54,885 nt of DNA, from the NCBI GenBank assembly GCA_045643465.1, contig JAZUKV010000011.1, forward strand, positions 1 to 54,885, given 5' to 3'. Positions 46,031 to 54,885 of the stretch are shown piece after piece. The number at the start of each line of letters is the position of its first letter. The first letter of the stretch is position 1. The position numbers and the translations under genes are program-made. Below the pieces are notes generated by a model that saw only the letters and a program-made list of their open reading frames with translations, searched no databases and had not been told where the DNA came from. This stretch comes from CAG-492 sp045643465 (GTDB lineage: Bacteria > Bacillota > Clostridia > TANB77 > CAG-508).

Positions 46031-46816
46031 ATGGTAATAAAAACAGGATTAATTGATAGTGTGGCATTTTCGATTGGAGATATTGAGATTTATTGGTATG
46101 CTATATTAATTACAGCAGCTATTGCTATAGGATATATTTGGGCTAGGATTCGTAATGGTAAATATGGAATAAAATTTGATGATATACTAAATTTAAGCTT
46201 ATTTATGATACCAATTGCATTAGTATGTGCCAGATTATATTTTATTGCATTTAATTTAGATTATTATTTAAGCAATCCTAGTGAAATTGTTAATATTAGA
46301 AATGGTGGTTTAGCGATTTATGGTGCTTTAATAGGAGCTATAATAACAATTATAGTATTTTGCAAAATTAAGAAAATTAAAATATTGGATGTTTTAGATT
46401 ATTTAGCTCCGATTATACCATTATGCCAAGCAATAGGAAGATGGGGGAATTATTTAAATATTGAAGCATATGGTTCAGAAACTTCTGGATGGATTAAAAT
46501 GGAAATTATTGAAAATGGAGTTACTAAGTATGTTCATCCTACGTTTTTGTATGAATCTGCAGGAAATTTTATATTATTTTTTATATTATTAAAACTAAGC
46601 AAAAATAGAAAATTTTCAGGAGAAATCGTGTGGTTATACTTAGTAGGTTATGCATTGATTAGATTTTTTGTAGAAGGTTTAAGAACAGATAGTTTAATGC
46701 TTGGAAATATAAGAGTTTCGCAATTGCTATCAGGAGTAATTTTTATTGTTGGAATAGCAGGTTATATTGCCAATAAAATTTATAAAAATAAAAAATTTAA
46801 AAAAGAAAATGTTTAA
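46031..46816 (+). CDS. lgt: Prolipoprotein diacylglyceryl transferase
   Basis: A 261-residue integral membrane enzyme with seven or so membrane segments. The signature GRWGNYLNIEAYG matches the Lgt motif GRxGNFxNxExxG, and the start has IEIYWYAILIT. Lgt moves diacylglyceryl from phosphatidylglycerol to the lipobox cysteine of lipoprotein precursors. RBS AAGGAAATAAA is modest. Position after the M16 pair is found in other Firmicutes. Confidence 0.95.
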   Translation: MVIKTGLIDSVAFSIGDIEIYWYAILITAAIAIGYIWARIRNGKYGIKFDDILNLSLFMIPIALVCARLYFIAFNLDYYLSNPSEIVNIRNGGLAIYGALIGAIITIIVFCKIKKIKILDVLDYLAPIIPLCQAIGRWGNYLNIEAYGSETSGWIKMEIIENGVTKYVHPTFLYESAGNFILFFILLKLSKNRKFSGEIVWLYLVGYALIRFFVEGLRTDSLMLGNIRVSQLLSGVIFIVGIAGYIANKIYKNKKFKKENV

Positions 46817-46921
46817 TTACGAAAAGCTAGAGGTAACTTTAATTAAATGGCAAATGACGAAAAATGTCATATTTTGTCGTACGAAAATTGGGAGAAAAGC
46901 CTAAATTTAGGCACTTTTTGT

Positions 46922-46950
46922 TTGACTATATAACTATTTTGTGGTATCCT
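46922..46950 (+). promoter_or_regulatory. Sigma-A promoter for the Spo0E-like gene
   Basis: TTGACT (46922-46927), 17-bp spacer, TATCCT (46945-46950). It lies inside a longer open frame, which supports the downstream start at 46999. Confidence 0.7.
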
Positions 46951-46998
46951 AAAATAAGAAATACCAAAAACGTAACATCAAAAAAGGAGATGGTTACT

Positions 46999-47154
46999 AT
47001 GTTAATAGATCAAATTTGTGAATTAAGAGACAAGTTGAACAAAAGCATACTAACTGAAGATTATGAAGTAACATATGAATTAAGCCTAGAATTAGATGAA
47101 CTAATAGCGGAGTATTATAAAGCAAATCAAAAAGAAAAAATTAAAGCAAAATAA
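46999..47154 (+). CDS. Spo0E-like aspartyl-phosphate phosphatase
   Basis: A 51-residue two-helix protein: IDQICELRDKLNKSI, then YELSLELDELIAEYYK. The second helix carries the Spo0E signature (S-x-x-LD-x-LI followed by aromatic residues). In Bacilli and Clostridia such proteins remove phosphate from Spo0A and restrain sporulation. The ATG at 46999 follows AAAAAGGAG; an ATG at 46864 in the same frame lies upstream of the promoter. Confidence 0.82.
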   Translation: MLIDQICELRDKLNKSILTEDYEVTYELSLELDELIAEYYKANQKEKIKAK

Positions 47155-47197
47155 ACGCAGTAAACTAGAAAGAATTTATAGATACATCAGATAAAAG

Positions 47198-47232
47198 AGA
47201 TGTTGTTAATCTGCATTAACAACATCTTTAAA
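47198..47232 (+). terminator. Rho-independent terminator after the Spo0E-like gene
   Basis: AGATGTTGTTAAT (47198-47210) pairs with ATTAACAACATCT (47215-47227), 4-nt loop, short T-run. Confidence 0.88.
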
Positions 47233-47257
47233 AATTTTAAATCTTTTCAAAAAAGTA

Positions 47258-47286
47258 TTGACAAAAAATAGTTTAAATATTATAAT
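47258..47286 (+). promoter_or_regulatory. Consensus promoter for tRNA-Leu
   Basis: TTGACA (47258-47263), 17-bp spacer, TATAAT (47281-47286). Confidence 0.88.
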
Positions 47287-47321
47287 AAGTCTTGTCTTAA
47301 GACAAAAAGCCAGTTAATAAT

Positions 47322-47409
47322 GCAGATGTGGCGGAACTGGCAGACGCACAGGACTTAAAATCCTGCGGTTGAATAAACCGTGCCGGTTCGATTCCGGCCA
47401 TCTGCACCA
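47322..47409 (+). tRNA. tRNA-Leu (UAA)
   Basis: Class II tRNA with acceptor GCAGATG (47322-47328) pairing with CATCTGC (47399-47405). The anticodon loop is CTTAAAA with anticodon TAA. It has a long variable arm (CGGTTGAATAAACCG), T-loop GTTCGATTC and encoded CCA. Confidence 0.95.
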
Positions 47410-47413
47410 TAAG

Positions 47414-47453
47414 AGCACCAAGTGATTCGGAAAATCCGAGCTTGGTGCTTTTA
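47414..47453 (+). terminator. Rho-independent terminator after tRNA-Leu
   Basis: AGCACCAAG (47414-47422) pairs with CTTGGTGCT (47441-47449); an inner TCGG/CCGA stem lengthens the hairpin, and Ts follow. Confidence 0.85.
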
Positions 47454-47518
47454 TAATATAATTGCTAGATTTTTCTAACAGATTTCTAACAATTTATAAA
47501 AATACTTAATTATTTAGG

Positions 47519-47552
47519 TATATTAGAGTCCAGATCTAATATATCTTTTTTG
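47519..47552 (+). terminator. Second hairpin with T-run
   Basis: TATATTAGA (47519-47527) pairs with TCTAATATA (47535-47543), then TCTTTTTT. Likely a back-up terminator. Confidence 0.7.
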
Positions 47553-47800
47553 AGTTTGAAAATGAGTTGTAATAGTTTGTATCAATTGCAAAAATTTTAT
47601 AATGATTAAAAGAAACGATTTCCCTAAGAAAAGTTAAAAAAATAGAAAGAATTGTAAAATAAATTTAATAAAACTTATAAAAAACCTAAAATAAATAAAT
47701 CCGTAGAGCGATAGCCAAAAGTACTAAAAATAATTAATTAAACAAATTACTTATTATACATATAATTAGTATAGTAATTAAAAAAACGGAGGTATTTAGA
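47553..47800 (+). promoter_or_regulatory. Upstream region of the second adhesin gene
   Basis: No gene is visible. A TATAAT box lies at 47598-47603 with a weak -35. The 13-mer GATTTCCCTAAGA (47617-47629) recurs exactly at 54823-54835 near the window end. A segment ATCCGTAGAGCGATAGCC lies near 47699. The transcript leader would be about 190 nt, long enough for regulation. RBS CGGAGG precedes the GTG start. Confidence 0.5.
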
Positions 47801-50800
47801 GTGGAGAGCGAAAGTAATTTAAGAGGAATGAAAAGTAGAAGATTAATAATTTTACAAAAATTAATTGCGATAGTTGCATTGTTTTTTATGTTGGTAACAA
47901 GCATGCCATTGAATGTTATTGCAGCTGAAATTAAAGAGCGAATTGAAAGCGAAGATACAGCTGAAATAGTTGAAAATGAAAAAGAAGAAATTGAGGGAAA
48001 CGGAGAAGAGCCAGATAATGCAAGTAAAACTGCTAAATTGCAATCAACATCAAAAAATGCTCCATTACTTGGTGCTAGCCAAAATCAGGAAAGTGAATTC
48101 AATATAGCATTGCGTTGGGCAAGCACACCAAATGCAGAATATACTTGGAATGCTACTGAAGATGAGCAAAAAGTAATAAAACTAACATTTTATTATCAAA
48201 ATGAAGTGACACCAAGAGCGTACAATCCAGGTGATTTGGTTGTAACTATACCAGGTATAGGAAAATTAAATAGAGATAATACAATTAAAGCATATGACAT
48301 AGCTGCAGATGAATATGAAACAGTAGAGAAAAAAAGAGATTGGTCATATACATATAATAATGTAACAGACACATATACATTTTACAATAATCATTCAATA
48401 GATCAAGGATCAACATTTAATGGTTCATTTGAATTTTTGTATACATTTAATTCAAGAGAGTGCATAAATAATTATATGCAGGAAATTGAAGCAACATTAA
48501 CAGATGGAGTTGAAACAGCGAAAACTCAACCATTGACATTAAATTACACATCATTAAGAGATACATTTTACATTAATAAAACAGCACAAACATTAGTAAG
48601 TGCAGATGGATTAAATAGATATGTAGCTGAAGGTAAAACAGTAGCTGATTATGGTTGGGTTAAATATACATTTAGATATAATGCAAAAGAATATAATGCA
48701 CGCGGATTGCAAACAAGATACATGACAGATACTTTCCCAAGTGGATGCATAATTGCGTCAGATAAAAACGTAAAAGTGAGTGCAGATGGAACATTAGAGT
48801 ACAAGATTTCAGAAGATATAGTTAAAGAAGATGATGCTGTAGATTATTCAGTAATAGTAGGATATCCTGAAAAATATATTGGTCAAACTGTAACAAATAC
48901 AGCATATTTAAAAGGTAAATATAAAGATGAAAAAGAGGATGTCTTATTGGCACAAGATTCAGTAGATATAGAAATTCAACGAATTGGTAATCAAATAGTT
49001 GGAATTGTGCCTGAAAAAATAATTTTTCCATCAATTGTATATAGTGAAAATATAATGGACGATATTAATTTTTCAGCTGACTTATATGCAACAACTAAAA
49101 TTAATGAAGAAAATAAAGGATATCAAATTACATTAATAGATGATTATTTAGAGGTTTACACAGATGACGGGTATATTCCACTATCAGATAATGAATATAA
49201 ATTTACTTCAATAATAGTACCGGGTAGTGCAAGTTTTACAAATGCAAATGGCTATACAATTGGAGATAAAGATTGTCAGATTAAGATATCTGCATTGTAT
49301 AAAGATGATGTAATTGATGGAGATGCTTCATCAAGAGCAATACAAAATTATACAACAGTATATGAAGGTAAATGGAAAGAATCATCATATACTGCTACAT
49401 TGCCAAAAGATGCACTTGCAGTAAGAGTTGAAATATTTGGGTTAACAGAAAGTATGAATGCTTTTTATGTAACAGTTAAAGGAACAATAAATATTTCAGA
49501 CAATATAAATAATAATACATATAAAAATCCTACCAAGATAATTAATTATGATATAAAAGAGTTTAAAAATAAGGATGGAGTTTCTTTATTATCAGATATA
49601 ACAAAATCAGATTACTCTCAAGAAAGAATTTATGATAGAGATTATGATATATACGGAAAGGGACAGTTCCGTACGAGTGATTTTATTACGATAGAAGAAG
49701 AGCCAGCATATTATTATGCAACAGCTAATATAAATGAATTTAGTGTTGACGAAAATGTTGAATATTTTATTACAAAGATATCACATCAAGCTGTAGTGAA
49801 CAATAAAAATAAAAGTGCAATAAAAGAATTAGAGATACATGGTGTTGTAAGTAATGATGAGCTTGAAACTTTAATAGATTCGTTGGTATTTACATATGAT
49901 GGATTAAAATTTAAATATGATCTATTAAGTGATGTAGATTTACAGGATTATTTAAAAGAGAGAGCTGTAATTACAAAAGAAGGTAGAGAAATTTCTATCA
50001 GTTTTGATTTTAGTGATAATCCAATAATTTCGCCATATTTTAAAATAGGATATACAGTAGATGGACAAATATGTTATGAAGATTATTATAATTCAAGCAA
50101 TCCTAGTTATAATGTTGTAACATATGCATATATATCAAGCAATAATATAATACCAGAAATTACAGCTATATATGATAGTAAACTAATGGCAATGGCAAGG
50201 GATTCTGAGAGCATCTTTTTAGCACTTGCATCACATCAACAGCTAATAAAGATGGTTAAAACGTTATATTCAGGTGATTTTGTTCAAGAAGATGCTGTAA
50301 CTCCAATGAGTGATGTTTATACATATAGATTAAAATTGAGAAACGGATATAATACTATAGTTGATACAGAATTTATAGATATACTAGAGCATGCTGAATT
50401 AACAGAAGTAGATGGAGAATATCCATACGAATCATCAGAATGGTTTGGGACATTTAAAAATGTAGATACATCACACATAGCAGCAACAGGTCATAAAGCA
50501 GAAGTATATTATGCTAATTCATTGGCACCAACAGCAGAAGATTGGGTACTAATGGAAAACTACTCAAACGGAATTTGGACAACAACTGAGGGGAATGAAT
50601 CAAATGTTAAGGCAATAAAAGTAGAAATAGATGGTGAAATTTTAGAGAACTCAATTACATACGTAGACGTAAATATGACAGCACCTTATGATATAAATTT
50701 AGTTGACAAGAAGACATATAATACATATCAAATTAATTGTAAAGCAGTGGATTTATATACAGGAGTACTTTCAACATATATGACCAACATGCCAAGTAAT

Positions 50801-53800
50801 GTTGTAGATGTTCGCTTGATTGAGAAGGAATTTGATGTAGCAATTAATAAAATGGATGCAATATCACATGGTGTATTGGCAGGGGTTGAGTTTGGTGTTT
50901 ATGATGTTAACGATAATAAAGTTAGTTCAGCTGTAACAAATATATTAGGTAAAACAGTAATTAAAGGATTAAAAGCAGGAACATATACATTAAAAGAAGA
51001 AGTAGCTCCGGGCGGATATATACCAATAACAACAGCTACATTAGTTATTAATCAAGATGGAAGTTATTCATTTGTAACAAAAGCGCTGCTTGAGGAGCAA
51101 GTGACGTTGGATTTCACATCAAAAGGAGCATATGGTTGGGTACAAAATCCAGATGGAACATGGCAGAGCGATAATTTTAATGAAGAGGAAACTATTGCAA
51201 TAATGGAATCAGATGAGTTTTCATTACCATATGGTGGTGAGATAAGATTTAATTGGTCTGTGTCATCTGAGTTTGGGCCAATAGCAGAGCCAGAACCAGA
51301 GCCTGAGCCAGAACCAGAGCCTGAGCCTGAGCCAGAGCCAGAACCTGAGCCAGAACCAGAGCCTGAGCCAGAGCCTGAACCAGAGCCGGATCTTGACCTT
51401 CCGTACTACGATTATGCATATTACAAAATAAAAAATGCGCAAACAGGAAGAATAGTATTTGGTGAACTAATAGGTGGAATAAACGATGAAAATACATATG
51501 AATCACTTATATTTGATAGCGTAAAGCACAACTTGCCAGCAGGAAACTATACTATTGAGTTTGCATATAAGAAAGATGACTTCTTTAGTGAAGGATTGGA
51601 TAGAGCATTTGTAAAGAATGTTGAAATAGAATATCAACATGAAAAAGAAATTCAAAATATAACAGGTGAATCTGAGTTAATAAATAATGTTCCAACAATA
51701 AGTTTTGATGTAATAAACGAAAGAGCAAAAGGAAGTATAGAAGTACATAAAATAGATGAATATTTAAATCATAATGGGGAAGAGATACCATTACAGGGGG
51801 CAATATTTGATTTATGCGATGTTGACGGTAATGTACTTGACACACAAACAACTGATGAGAATGGTAATGCAACTTTTAAAAAATTAGATTGGGGATATAC
51901 ATATGTAGTTAAGGAAAAACAATCAATGGCTGGATATGAATTATCACAAAGAAATGTTTATTTAAGTAGATTAAATAAAGATAAAGAAGTAACAATAGAG
52001 AATACAAGAAAAACAGGAACTGTAGAATTAACAAAGAAGGATGAAGTAGATGGAACTCTGATAGAAGGAGCAATGTACGGATTATATACAAATGAAGATA
52101 TATATGATAAAGATGCTAACGTTGTTTATCCAAAAGGTACTTTGTTAGAAGAAAATAAAACAAATACACAAGGTAAAGTAGTATTTAACAATATACTATG
52201 GGGAAATTATTATGTGAAAGAAACACAAACAGTATATGGTTATGATTTATCAGATAAAACATATCCAATTACTATAGATGCTGAAAGTGTTGAGAATGTA
52301 ATAAAACTAGATGAAGATGAGAAAAGAAGTGAAGCTAATTTACAACTTGTAAAAATAGATGAAGATGGAAACTTTGTATCTGGTGCCGAATTTACTTTAT
52401 TTAATGAAGATGGAAGTATTGCAAATGTAAATGAAGGAGTTTATGGAAGTGAAGATTTGTCATTTACATCAGAAGGAGAGTATGCATGGAAACAAAATTC
52501 TAGTGGAACATGGCAAAGTGGAGGACAAGGTGTTGCTGATATGGAAACAACTATGACTTCGAATAAATTTACATTAAAAGGCGATGGTTCAATAAGTTTT
52601 GAGTGGCTTTTATTGGGAGGGTCATATTATAGTAATGTATATTATACAATAAGAAATGCACAAAATGGAAGTATAGTTCGTAATAGTCTTAAAGATTATG
52701 ATCCCTCTTATTTCCGCTATTACACGCCAGGATCTTATAAGAAAGAATTTATTTACTTAAATGCAGGTAGTTATATTATTGAATTTACATATTATAATAT
52801 ATCTACTTATACACGGTAGTAACGGTGTCGCATATGTAAGGAACGTTAAAGCGGAGTATGATAGCAGATATGAAGCACCAAGTGTAACAACTGAAAAAAC
52901 AGGTGGCAAAATAAATATGCCACATATAGCATGGGGGAATTATTACATAAAGGAAACAAAACCTGCAGAAGGATATGAAGAGATAGATACTAAATATAGT
53001 TTTACAGTAAATAGAGAAACATTTAGAAACAATAATACTATAATAACAGAAGTATTAAATAACGATACTAATGAGGAAGTATCAGTAATAAAAAATAATA
53101 GAAAGAGAGGAAAAGTAACATTAACAAAATATGCATGTGATGCATCAGGAAATGAAACTACAAATGTATTAGAAGGTGCAATATATGAATTATATGCATC
53201 AAATGGAACTTTAATAGGTGAATATACAACAGATGAATATGGAAAAATAGTAGTAGAAAATCTAGATTGGGATAGTTATTATTTTATAGAAAAGCAAGCA
53301 ACAATAGGATATAGTACATCAGATAAAAAGATATCATTTGTAATAAATAGTAAAAACGTAAATTATGAACAGCAACTAGTTGCATATGATGAACTTGAAT
53401 CTGGTGAATTAACAATAAATAAAGTAATAAATAAAGATGACATATATAGTGCACATGGAAATTCAACATTTATGTTTAAGATTGTAGGAAAAGATGGTGA
53501 TAATGAGAAAATAACATATTACAGAGCTATTACATTTACAGAAAATGATATTAACAACGCAGATATAAATGGTAATATAACAAAAACAATAAAAATATCA
53601 GATGTGGCACCATATATATATGAAATAACTGAAGAAGAAAATTATAGATTTAATATGCAAACAATTATACCAGTTACAACTAATGCAGAAGTAGATGGAA
53701 ATGTTGGAATAATAACATTAGGAGGAGCCCAAAATAAAGGTGAGATTACATTTAAAAATGAGAAAACGACTAATAGTTTATTATCAGATTCAACATTGAT

Positions 53801-54593
53801 AACTAATACTACACAAAGCGAGTATTATGTAGTAGGATTGACAGTTGAGCAAAAAGAAGAAAGCTACGTGGTTGGATCTATTCTTACAAAAGATGATTTT
53901 AAATATACGTTATTATATTCAGGTGGACAAGAGATTAGTGTTGAAGCAGATGTTTTTGATAGTATTACATTTGATGGAAATGATACATATACACAGGCTG
54001 TAAGTGGTAATTATATTGCAAATATAGAAATTAGATATAAAGAAAGGGTATATGAATTTAATGAAACAACAAAATGGTTTTATTTAGATGATCATTTTAT
54101 ATATGAAGTGATAGATGAAACTAATAAAACAATTGCTATTACAGGTTTAAATAATAAATATTCTGCTTTAGGGTATTTATATATACCAAGTGAATATAAT
54201 GGATATAAAGTTGAAGAAGTTAGATGCCCAACAGGATATTATAATTATCCTATGAAAAATGTAGAAAACATAAAAAAAGTTGAAATAGCAGATGGAGTAA
54301 CCAAAATAGGGAATTCAGCATTTTCAGGACTAGCGACTGGAAGTGACTTAACAAGTATAAAAATGCCAGAAGGATTAACAGAAATAGGAGAGTGCGCATT
54401 TAATGAATGTAAAGGATTAACAAGTATAGAAATACCAGAAGGAGTAACAAGTATAGGACTTTATGCATTCAATAATTGTAATTCTTTAAGTACTATAAAC
54501 TACCACGGTACACCAGAACAATTTGCAGCAATCAGAGTATCTCAGAACAATGCGCCATTTGAAGCTGCAACGGTAAATTATATAACAGACTAA
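47801..54593 (+). CDS. Giant Cna-B / leucine-rich-repeat adhesin, needs +1 frameshift at CGG
   Basis: 2263 residues if the C of the CGG at 52814 is skipped. A signal peptide (about 1-42, ending NVIAA) follows a GTG start with a good RBS. Then come an adhesive head, Cna-B domains (for example INKMDAISHGVLAGVEFGVY to YTLKEEVAPGGY; IEVHKIDEYLN; VELTKKDEVDG; LQLVKIDEDG), an EP-repeat, two copies of an inserted beta-sandwich domain, an FctA-like domain and three BspA repeats. The second inserted domain is cut by the frame break: upstream SYIIEFTYYNISTYT joins downstream GSNGVAYVRNVKAEY, matching the first copy's NYTIEFAYKKDD and RAFVKNVEIEY. No LPXTG motif. Close paralog of the protein ending at 2836. 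Confidence 0.88.
51287..51388 (+). repeat. Glu-Pro repeat (17 EP units)
   Basis: Seventeen alternating GAG/GAA and CCA/CCT/CCG codons encode an (EP)17 rod between two halves of an inserted beta domain. Such stiff, extended spacers are common in surface proteins. The 6-bp periodicity makes it prone to length change by slippage. Confidence 0.92.
52814..52817 (+). other. In-frame CGG: apparent +1 frameshift site in the second adhesin
   Basis: Upstream frame: ACT TAT ACA CGG TAG. Dropping the C gives ACT TAT ACA GGT AGT AAC GGT GTC, which continues the domain. The CGG (codon 1672) is followed at once by a stop. Confidence 0.85.
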
Positions 54594-54679
54594 AATTAGC
54601 TTCAAATAACAACAAATTTAACTAAATATTAATTATAACAATTTAACAGGAAAATTTTATAAGGAATAAGAATTTCAAG

Positions 54680-54718
54680 AATAGAGCTGTGCCAAAGAAA
54701 TTTGGTATGGCTCTATTT
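54680..54718 (+). terminator. Rho-independent terminator after the second adhesin
   Basis: AATAGAGCTGTGCCAAA (54680-54696) pairs with TTTGGTATGGCTCTATT (54701-54717) with a GAAA loop and one wobble; TTT follows. Confidence 0.88.
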
Positions 54719-54885
54719 TGTATTAGGGAAATAATCGTTTGGGTGTGCTGTCGAATTTTGTAAAATAATATACACAAATTTGTAATATAAAATTAATAAT
54801 GTAATATAAAAAAATACATATAGATTTCCCTAAGAGATAATTTAAAATATGTAATTTTATTTAATTTGATAATAAAAATATTTAA
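54719..54885 (+). promoter_or_regulatory. Likely upstream region of a further gene beyond the window
   Basis: Very AT-rich with no gene. It holds GATTTCCCTAAGA (54823-54835), identical to the 13-mer found 184 bp before the second adhesin's start. This suggests another adhesin-type gene begins about 120 bp past the window end. Confidence 0.45.

Noticed and set aside
46864..46998. Longer N-terminus for the Spo0E-like gene from the ATG at 46864
   Set aside because: A promoter lies inside this stretch, a good RBS precedes 46999, and the extra residues are unlike the family.
47690..47730. c-di-GMP-type riboswitch in the adhesin leader (ATCCGTAGAGCGATAGCC)
   Set aside because: The conserved core sequences of c-di-GMP-I and -II riboswitches are absent; only a faint similarity exists.
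51249..51506. Minus-strand open frame rich in Ala/Leu/Gln
   Set aside because: It is the reverse-strand shadow of the Glu-Pro repeat, with no RBS or family match.
19482..52817. Three independent sequencing or assembly indels
   Set aside because: Random indels would not all insert a C before GG at an in-frame CGG. About 80 other CGG sites in the same genes cause no frame loss. Raw reads would still be needed to exclude a context-specific error.
1..54885. Mycoplasma-type code (TGA = Trp) for this genome
   Set aside because: Genes use TGG for tryptophan and reach full family length without in-frame TGA. The only such TGA is in a pseudogene.

Overview
The window is from a very AT-rich, Gram-positive (Firmicutes) chromosome, most likely an uncultured, host-associated member of the Clostridia. 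Evidence: short GGAGG-type ribosome binding sites, textbook sigma-A promoters, adjacent dnaX, ybaB and recR, a SipW/TasA-type operon, a YpeB germination protein, a Spo0E-like phosphatase, and large Cna-B/leucine-rich-repeat surface proteins. Intact chromosomal genes end in TAA or TAG, never TGA. Layout: (1) bases 1-2836, the 3' part of a BspA-like adhesin with 21 leucine-rich repeats. (2) 2882-5660, a decayed region: a broken glycolipid glycosyltransferase, a MobC-like protein, a RepA-type initiator and a second broken RepA. (3) 5716-10354, housekeeping genes: initiator tRNA, tRNA-Arg(CCU), tadA, SRP RNA, dnaX, ybaB, recR. (4) 10532-14274, a sipW signal peptidase operon with four TasA-like proteins and one anchored surface protein. 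(5) 14348-18005, a diacylglycerol glycosyltransferase, ypeB and a J-domain protein. (6) 18130-43270, a large type IV secretion (conjugation-like) locus: a VirD4 coupling protein, three VirB2-like pilin candidates, PrgI, a VirB4-like pair, VirB6, VirB8-like proteins and a giant multi-domain cell-wall hydrolase. A type III restriction-modification pair, a DUF378 gene and rpsU sit inside it, and no relaxase is visible. (7) 43432-47409, two M16 peptidase genes, lgt, a Spo0E-like gene and tRNA-Leu. (8) 47801-54593, a second giant adhesin, paralogous to the first but with only three leucine-rich repeats. 

The most striking observation concerns translation. Three large genes (virD4, the cell-wall hydrolase and the second adhesin) each appear to need a +1 frameshift. 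In all three the break falls exactly on an in-frame CGG codon, and the correct frame resumes on the GGN (glycine) formed by skipping the C. Reading every gene by eye, I found no other in-frame CGG in the window, although roughly 80 CGG trinucleotides occur out of frame in the same genes without disturbing them. In virD4 the skip restores a perfect Walker A motif. The upstream (P-site) codons are not slippery. This fits a lineage in which CGG has no normal arginine tRNA and is read as a frame-restoring CGGN = Gly event, by A-site +1 slippage or quadruplet decoding. Nearby genes show how the other arginine codons could be read: tRNA-Arg(CCU) covers AGG, and TadA makes the inosine that lets tRNA-Arg(ACG) read CGU, CGC and CGA but not CGG. 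I know of no description of such a system, and it is the main candidate here for something new. 

All coordinates, domain calls and counts come from reading the sequence by eye; no database search was run.
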